Source of the DNA: Actinostola sp. cb2023
Taxonomy: Eukaryota; Cnidaria; Anthozoa; Actiniaria; Actinostolidae
Direction of reading: 5' to 3'
Assembly: GCA_033675265.1 (NCBI GenBank)
Contig: JAUJYZ010000098.1
Coordinates: forward strand, 265,501 to 329,500
DNA: 64,000 nucleotides
The notes beneath the pieces are model-generated. The model searched no databases. It was not told the origin of the DNA and was given only the letters and a program-made list of their open reading frames with translations. Position 1 is the stretch's first letter. Every line of letters starts with the position of its first letter. The translations under genes and the position numbers were made by a program. Below, piece after piece: positions 32,603-44,527 of this stretch.

Positions 32603-34660
32603 ATGGCGGACGAAGCAGGATTTCAAATTGTTTCAAGAAAAAAGCGTAGAAAACGAGGAAAAGTGAAAACTAACTCGCAGCAGAGCACGAACGATATTGG
32701 TAACAACTCGGATTATTGTGATACAGAAAGAATTATAGCACAAATAGGATTATATCGGTAGGTAAAACGTTTACGTATACCATCACTGTCATCATCACGA
32801 CATCAGACATCATCACCACAAGACATCAGTACGAAGATCCAGTACGGATCGAACGTCAGTATCACTAGTATCTTTGATATTTATAGAGCATATAAAATGA
32901 GAATCTCTCATCGTCATCACCACCATTATAATAATTATTATCCTTATCCTTTAATTAATTAATATCATCATCATCATCATTATGTTATCATCATTTCTTC
33001 ATGTTTAAAGATAGCACTGGCACTCTAGTAATTAATGTGGAAAGTTTGACACAAATTCCATAGATAGAATGACAGTTAGTTAAGCCCGAGGGGGGAGGGC
33101 GGGCATACCCCCGGGCATTTGACCTTTTTTGGGGGGGGGGGGGGGGGGGGTCAATCGTCCCCACAGTGGAGCACCACATAGTGATCAATCTTTGTCAAAT
33201 CCCCCCATCAAATCCACTCGAGTTCCGCCATCTTTCTCCGTTGACTTTGTCTGACACTTCGATTTAAACAGTTTATAAAGTCACTGCGAAATGACGATCA
33301 TATAGAAGACCGAATCAAACAAAGATGTGATTAAAAAGTGAACAAAAGCTCAACAATGTACTACCATTTGCAAGCAACCGTCCAGCGTGACTTTTTTTCT
33401 GTTTTTTTAATACCGTGCTGTTTTTACAAGTTTCAAACGAATAGTTTATATCTGATCGAAACGTACGTAGACGTTTGGCGTGTGATATGTCAAAGTTTGA
33501 CGAGCCCTGTCTAGGAGTTTTGGGGAGTTTTGTTTGCAAAATGGGAACATTTTGTGGCTTCATGTGTGGAGTTTTCGCACAGCATCTTTGTTCTTGGACC
33601 CCTTTAACTTTTGTCCTATCTACTAGTAATAAGAATATTAATAAGAATAATCTAAGGGGTGTCGAATGATCCCCACAAAAAGTCAGAGTCTCACAAAATT
33701 TTGCGAATCTCAAAGTCTCATTTTTTCTCAAAAAGCCATCTCCAGGGCCGTAGCTGCCAGTACGGGGTATCAAACAGTTTCAATTTATTTACATTTTTAA
33801 TTCTTTGGATATTTTTTATGAAAAACAAAGTTTGAAAACTGGACCACTCAAAAACTGACCGGCCAGGCCACTCAAAAACTGGCGGCTACAGCCCTGATCT
33901 CAGTAGGCTGGAAACATGGATCGTAAAAAGACTGAGTTTTTTTACGATCCATGCTGGAAATCAAGCCTACCATCTCAGAGTCTCAAATTTTGAAAACATA
34001 GGAAATTGGTGAAAAAGCATCTCGGGCTCAGAAAAAAAATCCTTGCCTCGGAGTCTCGCAAAGTCTCACCTTGACCATTCGACACCCCTAATCTATGTAA
34101 TTCATTTCAAACTTGTCACACATAAATGTCAGCATGCTCTTTCTAGTTATGATGTTTTGATGATAGATCTTGGGTCTGAGAATTTTCACTAAGATCTTTT
34201 TTTTCCCACATTTATTCAAGAGAAGAAATCCAAGCAAGCAGCTTTTATACTGAATTAAAAGGTTTGTATAGACTTGAGTTCTATTTTTATCATGTCACAA
34301 TGACATTATGGTTGAAAAAATTTTCTCAGTCATTTATTCTTTGTATTATTAGATGGGGGATTGAGGAGAAAAGAGGGGGGATTGGGAGGAGAGGGGATCA
34401 ATCTGCCTTCCGTCCCCAATCCCCAATCCTGTAGAACTGTTACACAAGCAATAATTGTTGAAGCATAAACCCTTCTTGATTTTATTTTTACTTTGCCTGC
34501 ATTCATGAAGAGGAGATTAAATCGCCTACGGGTCGTGTTTCTCGCTTCACTTCTTTTGTTCTGTCGTCACTTCCTGCGTGCTTTATTTCTGAAAGGAGCA
34601 CGGTTGAAGCTGTTAAGTATTTGATGGCAAGGGGAACCACAACAGTGTTTGTGAGGGGGG

Positions 34661-34709
<49 letters not shown>

Positions 34710-36119
34710 TCTTTTCTATTTAACCCTTTGACTCCCACGGCGCCCGAAACCGCCCGTAAAAATCGATACTGCTTTGAAAAATTATAACTTTCTGAATTTT
34801 CGTAACATCGATCTCATGGCCAGTTATTAGTGACAACTAGAGAACTCTTCATATTTTAACCTCAAGTAAACTGACTTACAGGTCCGATTTCTGGGCATTA
34901 GTTCAATTTGTTTGCCATAAAAATCAAAAATGCGTGTTTTTGACGCAATTTTTCACCTCGAAAATGAACGACATTTGACTTGGATTTTCTTCCAAAATAC
35001 ATCCTTGCGAAACAAAACGCCACTTTCTCAGCAAACTTCCATCTCTCTTCTTGATATAGTCGTGAATTTTTGCCCTCTCTTTTCCTTAACTCGCCGAACA
35101 ATAGCCATTTCCTTAGGACCACTTTCGCTAACACTTTTTCCTTCTGCACGCCCGAAAAGGATGCCGGGAAACATCCGGGAATTTCGGCATAGATCTCCCC
35201 CGAAAATCCCTTTTTAAGAATATATAGAGTGTGTCCTACAGGCAAAAATTGCACCGGTTGCATTCTTTACAAGTCCAAAGTCGCCAAAAATGCCTTTGTA
35301 GGTCCTGGAATCCACCACAGAAAGACCAGAGAGATTTGAGCTTCGCATTGAATTTCCAAACGGCAATGTTGAAATAAAGGTTCGTGAAATTCGTATCTAA
35401 TATCCTGAATTCCAGGTGAACGTCTCTACCACACCAGTCAAGCTTAATGATGCTGTCCTGGGGGCTTCTGTGGTGAATAATGGCTATAAACACTCTAAAA
35501 AATTTTCTAGTAGCTACGAGATGCTGTTTCGCTGAGATTCACGACAAAAAAGATTAGTCAGACCCTGAGCCCGTCTTTCAGAACTGTCAAGATTTCCATG
35601 GAACCCCTTACATGGAATTTTGACCAGATTAGGTAAAAATGTCACTCAAAAATCTCTGGGTGCAAAGGTTAAGTAATTAATTATCAAGTAGCTAACAAAT
35701 TATGCCTCCTTTGACGTTCAGTCGACCTTAAAAAATGGACGATTTAAAGACACTTAATAACTCGCAAAGTGCAAAGTTCAACTAATCCCAAAACAACTGT
35801 ATTATTTCACGATATCCCACGGTGTTGGGTGTATTAGAACATGTCCCAATGCAAGATATAAATTTGCTCTACTGATATTTAAAAGAATTTTTAAAAAAAG
35901 GTAAGAGCTACTTCATAAGATCTCTTTAACTCGCAGTGAAATGACTGTGACGTGCAAATACAGTTCTCTTGAATTATTATTATTATTATAATCAGTAAAC
36001 TCACCCACCCACTCCCCTAAAAAAAACACCTCCCCCCCCAAAAAAAAAATCCAACACAACAGCAACAAATGCTACTGACCAAAAACAGACATCCATGGGC
36101 CTAAAATAGAACTCCCCCC

Positions 36120-36151
<32 letters not shown>

Positions 36152-39100
36152 ATGGGTCGAAACTGCATGCAACCCCCATCATACACAAACACATACTGAC
36201 ACACACACCTCCTGGAACTCATGTCTGTCGAACCTCACTACTTGTGCATTAGCCAAAAATAAATACTGGGCCAAATTTCCCCCTACCCTCCCCTCCCCCC
36301 ATTTTTTTGGGAAGATTTCAAACCTAAAAGTCCTCTGCACCTCCATGTCCCTTTGATTTAAGGTATCAGGGTACCCCAAACTCGTTACGTTAAAACTTCT
36401 ATAAAGTATACATTTTCTGAAAGCTGAATAAATGCAGAATTCAATAAAACAATATTATTAGTTTTTAGAACAAAAACAGTATATTTGAAATAGGTAGACA
36501 ATTTCAGATTTTCACATCACTATCATCGCAGAGGTCCCATACAGCTGCAATTTATCGGAAATCCTCGACTAATACCTTTATAAGCTCATGAGATATAGCT
36601 TACAAAAAAGGTGTCTCCATTTATCGATAAATTAACCCGTTGCATTTTTATACGGTCCTAAACTTCGAGCTCTGCAAAAACTGGAAAACACTTTACAAAA
36701 CAAGTTATAACTTTCGAAGGAAATTGAATATTACAATTCGGAGACACCTTTTTGAAGAATATTTATCTGACAAAGTGTCTACCAAATTTCAGCTAAATCG
36801 GATAAAATCCCTTTGACCCGGAACTCAAAATGTGCGCTTGATTCATGGTTATTTTGTTTCCGAAATAAAAGGCAAAAGAGTTTTCAAGTCAAGTGGTGCC
36901 TTTGTTTACACTTGTAAGCGTCGATAATCCACCACAAATATGTGATCCAATACCTGATGACATAGAAAAGAAGATCGCCTTTCAGTTCGTAATGCCATAA
37001 CACAACGTGGCAGGAAAACAAACTAGTTACTGCTGGCGGAAAATACGAGTACTTTGACCGTGAGTGGTTTAGCATCGTTATTCAAGGATGTTTTTGAGTG
37101 AGCAGTTACGATTTTTGGATATTTTCTTCGCATCTGAATCTTTGTGGAAAGTCTGTTGTGTGAGTGCCGTTGACAGATTGCTTGTCAAATTGTTTTTGCA
37201 TCAAAATAAATCCAAAATTCGTTTTTTCATTCTAAAAAAAAAAAATTTTTAGATTCTGTTTTTTGGAGATGGTAGATAATATTCAATTTGATTTGATTGT
37301 CAAAAAAAATCAAAACCAATGGTTTGAAAGGTTTTTTGGGGTACCCTGATACCTTAAGGATTTGTAGATGTAGATGTTTGTAGATGTGATTGGTGATGGT
37401 AGAATTCCTTTCAACTAAATAATTATTGATTGTTTTTAGGTCTCAAGTGTTTGTATTTATGAACCACTATTTAATGAAGATGACAAAGTTATTGTAAAAC
37501 ATTTTGGATGTTCTTTGATTGAAGAGAATGAGGTGGGTCATTGTCTGTCCATCGTCATCATCATCAGTCATCATCATTATTATTATTACCATCATCTTCA
37601 TCATCACTACCCCTGACACTTAGTTTCAATTATTATTATTATACATGTACATGTATGTATGACACCATCTTCATCACTATCTCCCAACTACCACCATCAT
37701 CATCATCATCACTATTACTTTCGTCATGAATCATTCCTACCATTATTACCATCATCTTCATCATCGCTATCTCCACAACTGCCATCATCATCATCATCAT
37801 CATGATTACTATTACTTTCACCATTATTCCTACCATTATTACCACCATCTTCGTCATCACTATCTTCACAGCCATCACCACAACCATCATCATCATCATC
37901 TTCATTCACTCCATTTCCTGTCACCAATTTCATCTTTACTTACACAAATGGTGATATCATCATTGACAATCATGATCACTTTCATCATCATCATTACTAA
38001 CATCTATTATAAAATAACTATGATATAACACGTGCTCTGATTTACCAAAGGATGTGTATGCTGCATCATATAGAAAATTCGGCAGAATGCTTTATCAAGT
38101 TATGTACAAATGTATAGAAGCACTTCTTCCACTTCCTGCATGCTTCTATTTAAGGGTTAGAGACTGATGTGAGTGCTTTACCGGCAAATAGACCCACGCG
38201 CTGGCTGTAGAATGAACGAGAATTCAAATACTGCTCGAGGCGTAGCCGAGTGCAGTATGAAGAATTTCGAGTTCATTCTACAGCCAGCAAGTGTGTCTAT
38301 TTGCCGGTAAAGCACGAACTAGAAGTCTCTAACCCATTTATTATTCAAACTGAATACACTGCAGTTGTGAAATGTTCAAAATATAATTTTAATCACGGTA
38401 AATAAAGCAAAAATATATTTAGCTAGATCTTCCGACGCTTCCGCTGGATATCTCCTCTACAACCATTCCAATTGCAACTATTCTACAAAGAAAACACGAA
38501 TAAAGCATTTATTTGTTTGTTTTTAAGTCATAACAAGGCAAGTTTCATTCATCATTTTTAAGGTTTGAGCTTTTTCCTTTTTCACGCAACGAACAAGAAC
38601 TGAACTGATGGCAAAAAGTGCTTGTTTTGAATAATAATTAGGTTCCTTTTTTACCTTTCATCACTGAAACTCCACAACGAGTTTGACGAACAGTCGTTTT
38701 AGGCTGCGCACCTGCTATTATTTCGTCTATTTCTTCTTTAGCTAGTTGATTAAACCTGTCTTTGTCAGGATCAACAGCCGCCATGACACCGCTGCACCGT
38801 GCGTAAAACTGTGATAGACCGCACTAGTGCCGTTGTCATCAGATAACACATAATCACGTGATCAAGTTTAGCCAATCAGAAGCCACAATTTAGTACACTG
38901 TATGAAGTTTGAATAATAAAACTTGATAGAGCACTCTGCCTCTTTTTCTATTTCTTCATGACAGCTCTACATGTATCAGTGTCATCAACTCCACCCTTCT
39001 AGTTGCTTATCATCATTTTGATTAAATTCACAAGATTTTTTGAATAATCATAATTTTACTGATCATTGAAACTAACTCACTAAATCTGAAATGCTTTTTC

Positions 39101-40029
39101 TGACTTTGATTGTGTGTAGGAAGCCAAGAGATCAGTTTCACAACCCACATTATTTTACATGCCGCACTGTAGCAAGCTTCTATATAATAATGTCCTCTGG
39201 GCCAATTGGGGACCATCACTGAAGAATGTGGTCATATTTGGCAATGGATTTAGCAGTTATGAACATAGGTAGGAGTCCTTTCTTACTTCCTTTCTTTCTC
39301 ACTTTCTTTCTTTCTTTACTTCATTCTTTCTCATTTTCATTTGTTCATTCATTCCTACTTTTACAATGTATATAGTTGTTGTTGTGATGTGGTGATGATG
39401 ATGTGTGATGATGATGTGCTGATGATGATGTGCTGATGATGATGTGGTGATGATGATGTGCTGCTGATGATGTGCTGCTGCTGATGTGCTGCTGATGATG
39501 TGCTGCTGATGATGTGCTGCTGATGATGTGCTGCTGATGATGTGCTGATAATGATCTGCTGATGATGATCTGCTGCTGATGATGATGTGCTGATGATGAT
39601 GTGCTGATGATGATGTGCTGATGATGATGTTGTGATGATGATGTGCTGATGATGATGTGGTGATGACGATGTTGTGATGATGATGCTGTGATGATGTGCT
39701 GATGATGATGTGCTGATGATGATGTGCTGATGATGATGTGATGATGATGATGATGCTGATGATGATGTGATGATGATGTGCTGATGATGATGTGGTGATG
39801 ATGAATGTGCTGATGATGATGTGCTAATGATGATGATGATGATGCTGATGATGATGTGTGATGATGCTGATGAATGTGCTGATGATGATGTGCTAATGAT
39901 GATGATGCTGATGATGATGTGCTGATGATGATGATGTGTGCTGATGATGATGTGCTGATGATGATGTGCTGATGATGATGTGTGTGATGATGATGATGAT
40001 GTGCTGATGATGATGTTCTGATGATGATG

Positions 40030-40061
<32 letters not shown>

Positions 40062-43049
40062 TGTGATGTTGTGATGATGATGTGTGATGATGATGATGAT
40101 GTGTGCTGATGATGATGATGATGCTGCTGATGATGATGTGCTGATGATGATGTGATGTGATGTTGTGTGATGATGATGATGATGTTCTGATGATGATGTG
40201 CTGATGATGATGTTGTGATGATGATGTGCTGATGATGATGATGTTGTGCTGATGATGATGATGATGTTGTGATGATGATATGCTGATGATGATGTTGTGA
40301 TGATGAATGTGCTGATGATGATGATGTGCTAATGATGATGTGCTGATGATGATGTGCTGATGATGATGTGTGCTGATGATGTTGTGCTGATGATGATGTG
40401 CTGATGATGATGATGTTGTGATGATGATGTTGTGCTGATGATGATGATGTTCTGATGATGTTGTGCTGATATGATGATGATGATGATGATGATGATGTGC
40501 TGATGATGATGTGCTGATGATGATGTGCTGATGATGATGATGTTGTGATGATGATGTGCTGATGATGATGTTGTGATGATGATGTGCTGATGATGATATG
40601 CTGATGATGATGTGCTGATGATGATGTTGTGATGAATGTGCTGATGATGATGTGCTAATGATGATGTGCTGATGATGATGTGCTGATGATGATGTGGTGA
40701 TGTTGTGCTGATGATGATGTGCTGATGATGATGTTGTGATGATGATGTTGTGATGATGATGATGTTCTGATGATGATGTGATGATGATGATGTTGTGATG
40801 ATGATGTTGTGATGATGATGATGTTCTGATGATGTTGTGATGATGATGATGATGTGATGATGATGATGATGTGCTGATGATGATGATGTGCTGATGATGA
40901 TGTGCTGATGATGATGTGGTGATGTTGTGCTGATGATGATGTTCTGATGATGATGTGCTGATGATGATGTTGTGATGATGATGTGCTGATGATGATGTTG
41001 TGATGATGATGTGCTGATGATGATATGCTGATGATGATGTGGTGATGTTGTGATGAATGTGCTGATGATGATGTGCTAATGATGATGTGCTGATGATGAT
41101 GTGCTGATGATGATGTGGTGATGTTGTGCTGATGATGATGTGCTGATGATGATGTTGTGATGATGATGTTGTGCTGATGATGATGTTCTGATGATGTTGT
41201 GCTAATGATGATGTGATAATGATGTGCTGATGATGATGTGCTGATGATGATGTGATGATGATGTTGTGATGATGATGTGCTGATGATGATGTTGTTCTGA
41301 TGATGCTGATGATGATGCTGATGATGATGTGGTGATGTTGTGATGATGTGCTGATGATGATGTGCTGATGATGATGTGCTGATGATGATGTGCTGATGAT
41401 GATGTGCTGATGATGATGTGGTGTGTTGTGCTGATGATGATGTGTGATGATGATGTTGTGATGATGATGTTGTGATGATGATGATGTTCTGATGATGTTG
41501 TGATGATGATGATTGTGATGTTGTGATGATGATGTGATGATGATGATGATGTGCTGATGATGATGTGCTGATGATGATGTGCTGATGATGATGTGGTGTT
41601 GTGATGATGATGATGTTCTGATGATGTGTGATGATGATGATGTGGTGATGTTGTGATGATGATGTTGTGATGATGATGATGTGCTGATGATGATGTGCTG
41701 ATATGATGATGTGCTGATGATGATGTTGTGATGATGATGTTGTGATGATGATGATGTGCTGATGATGATGCTGTGATGATGTGCTGATGATGATGATGAT
41801 GATGATGATGATGTGATGATGATGTTGTGATGATGATGTGCTGATGATGATGTGCTGATGATGATGTGATGATGATGTGATGGTGTGCTGATGATGATGT
41901 GCTGATGATGATGTGCTAATGATGATGTGGTGATGTTGTGCTGGCTGATGATGATGTGGTGATGTTGTGCTGATGATGATGTGGTGATGAGATGATGATG
42001 TTGTGATGATGATGTGCTGATGATGATGTGGTGATGTTGTGATGATGTTATGATGATGATGATGATGATGTGCTGATGATGATGTGCTGATTATGATGTG
42101 CTGATGATGATGTGGTGATGTTGTGATGATGTTGTTGTGATGATGTTGTGATGATGATGATGTGCTAACGATGATGTGCTGATGATGTGCTGATGATGAT
42201 GTGCTGATGTTGTGCTAACGATGATGTGCTGATGATGATGTGCTGATGTTGTGCTGATGATGATGTGATGATGTTGTGCTGATGATGTTGTGATGATGAT
42301 GTTGTGCTGATGATGTGCTGATGATGATGTGGTGATGTTGGGATGATGATGTTGTGCTGATTATGATGTGCTGATGATGATGTGCTGATGTTGTGCTAAT
42401 GATGATGTTGTGCTGATGATGTTGTGGTGATGACGTTGTGATGATGATGTTGTGATGATGATGTGCTGATGATGATCATTGATGATGATGTGCTGATGAT
42501 GATGGTGATGATAGCGAATGATATTGATCATTATAGAATATTGTTTTACCAAATTCCGAGCTAGAAAGGCAGAACAAGTATCCAAATGAACTAATAATAA
42601 TATTATTACTTAGCAATGATAATATTATTGTTTTCCAGGATGCCTTCACACCAACTGTTCAGTCAAGTTATGTACATAGCAAAAGTATCCTTTGTATTGT
42701 GTCTAGTGCGACTGTATCAATTGTTGCTTTAAAAAAAGTAATAATAATTATAATTATAATAATAATAATAATTAAAATTCGGTAGCGAAGGAAAAGGGAA
42801 TGAACTGAGAAAGTAAAGAAAGCATGTATATGAAAGACACGTTTCCTTGACTCTTCTCAGATTCTACCACACACCACAGAAGTGGATGTTCCAAACAGTT
42901 TTCACCTCAAAGACATTTTCAACGACTCCTCCTTGCATTTCTTCACTCCAAGTACTCTAGATACATTACCTAAAGACTTCTGGTCACCGTGTCCTGAACC
43001 AAGCCACGATAGAAACGATCCTGAAATCGTTACCAAGCAACGGGAATGA
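32603..43049 (+). CDS. SRR1-like (SRRD) protein gene, 6 exons found, core exon not found
   Basis: Exons: 32603-32757, 34221-34261, 37440-37532, 39120-39268, 42639-42684 and 42861-43049 (stop TGA). All visible borders are GT-AG. Exon 1 starts MADEAGFQIVSRKKRRKR; exon 2 gives REEIQASSFYTELK. Exons 3-4 hold the recognisable C-terminal half of the SRR1 domain: CIYEPLFNEDD, FGCSLIEENE, then FYMPHCSKLLYNNVLWANW and FGNGFSSYEHR. The last exon ends IVTKQRE. SRR1 proteins are linked to circadian control in plants and to haem/clock regulation in animals; no enzyme activity is settled. Exon 2 ends in phase 1 and exon 3 starts in phase 0, so at least one exon, expected to carry the YGxG...RxQL core, is missing between 34262 and 37439. 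Found exons total about 223 residues, against about 340 in the human protein. Transposons and satellites fill the introns. Confidence 0.82.
33131..33150. repeat. 20-base G run
   Basis: Twenty Gs follow CTTTTTT in intron 1 of the SRR1-like gene. Length in the assembly may be unreliable. Confidence 0.9.
33655..34089. mobile_element. AGGGGTGTCGAATGG-type MITE (copy 2) with two nested insertions
   Basis: The termini AGGGGTGTCGAATGATC and CCATTCGACACCCCT are inverted. The element is split at GCCATCTC by a hAT-like MITE (33743-33896, ends CAGGGCCGTAGC and GCTACAGCCCTG). After that comes a small hairpin (about 33904-33970, arms CATGGATCGTAAAAA) bounded by ATCTCAG on both sides. Removing both restores the order seen in copy 3 at 61534. 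Confidence 0.8.
34655..34708. repeat. (ATT)n microsatellite
   Basis: About 17 ATT units immediately before the piggyBac-like element. Confidence 0.95.
34724..35668 (-). mobile_element. piggyBac-like element, copy A (945 bp)
   Basis: Flanked by TTAA on both sides (34720-34723, 35669-35672). Termini: CCCTTTGACTCCCACGGCGC at the left and a decayed inverse (CTCTGGGTGCAAAGG) at the right. It is the reverse-oriented relative of 55879-56875. A minus-strand frame of 121 codons (35263-34898) corresponds to a shorter plus-strand frame in copy B (both start MQPVQ), but no DDE/D transposase motif is seen. Confidence 0.75.
36114..36150. repeat. C27 followed by A10
   Basis: A 27-base C run joins a 10-base A run inside a C/A-rich tract (36001-36310). 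Low complexity. Confidence 0.9.
36362..37353. mobile_element. TTAA-flanked element with GGTATCAGGGTACCCCAAA termini
   Basis: TTAA at 36358-36361 and 37354-37357 encloses inverted termini of 16-19 bp. The interior of about 990 bp is AT-rich with no transposase frame. TTAA duplication with GG-starting termini fits Kolobok better than piggyBac (inference). Confidence 0.72.
37549..37995. repeat. Imperfect ATC/ATT trinucleotide tract
   Basis: Long tracts of TCA/ATC/ATT units such as CATCATCTTCATCATC in intron 3 of the SRR1-like gene. The His/Tyr- or Met/Val-rich open frames are artefacts. Confidence 0.93.
38150..38340. mobile_element. Foldback element with GGGTTAGAGACT termini
   Basis: Arms of about 75 bp share GTGCTTTACCGGCAAATAGA and GGCTGTAGAATGAAC. 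The central hairpin is CTGCTCGAGGCGTAGCCGAG. It abuts, or is part of, the next element. Confidence 0.75.
38338..38930 (-). mobile_element. Element carrying a Crypton-like first exon
   Basis: The inverted ends TTATTATTCAAACT and AGTTTGAATAATAA (38338 and 38930) bound about 590 bp. On the minus strand ATG at 38784 opens an exon to 38655 that ends at a good donor (AAAG|GTAAAAAAGG). It reads MAAVDPDKDRFNQLAKEEI, then DEIIAGAQPKTTVRQT, then RCGVSVMK. This layout resembles the N-terminus of Crypton-type (DUF3504) proteins abundant in corals, but the tyrosine-recombinase part is absent. The next possible exon (from about 38489) hits an early stop. Confidence 0.5.
39383..42512. repeat. 3.1-kb GATGATG(ATG)TGCT satellite
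   Basis: Irregular units of 11, 14 and 17 bases, mostly GATGATGATGTGCT with TGTTGT, TGTGGT and TGCTAAT variants, fill nearly the whole intron between SRR1-like exons 4 and 5. The plus strand has very few Cs outside the GCT of each unit, so the strands differ strongly in G/T versus C/A. Confidence 0.97.
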
Positions 43050-43202
43050 TGACGTCATCTGACGACCTGTGGGTTACTGAAGCATGCACAGCCCGCGTTG
43101 CGTCCGACCAAAATCTTAAACATTTACTGAATAGACAGACCCCCGCTATGTCGAATCGGGAGACACTAGTTCGAGATACAGAGGTTCCAAATAGGAAGGT
43201 TC

Positions 43203-43298
43203 AAATTCAAGGAGTTAGAGAAAACTGGGGTCGAGATAGCGTGGAGGTACAAATTCAAGGAGTTAGAGAAAACTGGGGTCGAGATAGCGTGGAGGTAC
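43203..43298. repeat. 48-bp direct duplication
   Basis: AAATTCAAGGAGTTAGAGAA with 28 further bases occurs twice in tandem with no change, just 3' of the SRR1-like gene. Confidence 0.95.
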
Positions 43299-43513
43299 AC
43301 AGGCAGCCCAACCATTGCTTTTCAGGAATATTGAATATGCGCGCTCTGCGGGCGCGTCTTGCGGGACACGCACAGGGAGCCCAACATAATACGTTACAAA
43401 GCACAGGGAGCCCAATATAATACGTATTGCGCGCGCGCGCTCTACCACAGGAAGCCCATAAAAAAGGCGCGCATATTATTTTTACCTCAGAAGCAATGGT
43501 TGGGCTGCCTGTG
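43298..43513. mobile_element. MITE with CACAGGCAGCCCAACCATTG termini
   Basis: The inverted termini of about 28 bp enclose CG-rich DNA with two copies of CACAGGGAGCCCAA and an alternating GCGCGCGCGCGC run at about 43429. A related fragment (CCACAGGAAGCCCAACC) occurs at about 19736. Confidence 0.8.
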
Positions 43514-44527
43514 GTCGAGATGGCGGAGTTCTACAGTATTTCTTCAGCTGCAACACTTTGCACTACGATTTCGGCGTGGATGAAAGAGTACTTATAGGCT
43601 CAGACGACTTCGTTTCGAAGCGAATGTCAACTTCTTTACATGAAGGCGACATCGTTTTCAATGCAAATGTTCTCCCAAAGTGGAAGCTTTCAAATCACCA
43701 ACTTTAGGTGATTGTTACCCGGCGACACGAAACGCTTTATCGCGCAATAACGTTCCTCGAAAAGTCAACAAAACCGGCAACAATAACTTCCATGGAGCGT
43801 TGGACAAACTTTAGCACAATCTAGCTTCATTGTGGAAATATGTTGCCGGCTTTTGAATGGTGCTTCGCGTAACATCACCGTATTTATAAAAGCATCGCAC
43901 GAAAAATCGTCCAGTGTAATATGACCTTTATGTGGTCGTTGCATTTGATCCACTGAAAAGTCTACGGGTTTTTCAATTAATAACTGAAAGGCAAACAGTT
44001 CGTTGGAACAAAGGGGCAACTGAATAAACAACCTGAAAAATACAAAAACTTTTTCATGTGATTTTTTGTAACACGAGCATTGTACTCAAAGACATGAAGT
44101 TTTGTGCACGACCTGCGTCTCTTTCCCGAGATGAACTTCGCACCAAAGTTTGAAACGGGGAGGCTCCGCACAGAGGTCCAAACCATTACCCTTTACTAAC
44201 ATTTTTGTCAAGCAAGGTACTAACCCTTTCATATACCTTCCATAGAAAATGGTACCCCTTTCATATGTTGTAATGATAAAGGAAAGATAGAAAAGCGTTT
44301 TAGTTAATAATCGAGCGATTTTTACTAAACTTTTCACTTGAGTGGATCACTTGGATGAATCAGCCGTTAGGTGCGTCCGTTTGAGATATTTTGAAAGCCC
44401 TTTTGAATACCTAAATAACAGTTTTCTCTACTCTTTTCTATACTTGAACACGTGGATATACCAAGAGACTCTCTAAGCCTGGGTTTCCTAAAGATTTACC
44501 TTGCAACAATTTTTTTTTTGGATTTTA
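43514..44527. other. Intergenic, nothing recognised
   Basis: Non-coding between the SRR1-like gene and the 2-kb element. Short frames are unremarkable. Confidence 0.5.

Noticed and set aside
34504..34620. Candidate missing SRR1 core exon
   Set aside because: It has an in-phase acceptor (ATGAAG|AGGAG) and stays open, but the translation has no YGxG or RxQL and no similarity to SRR1 proteins.
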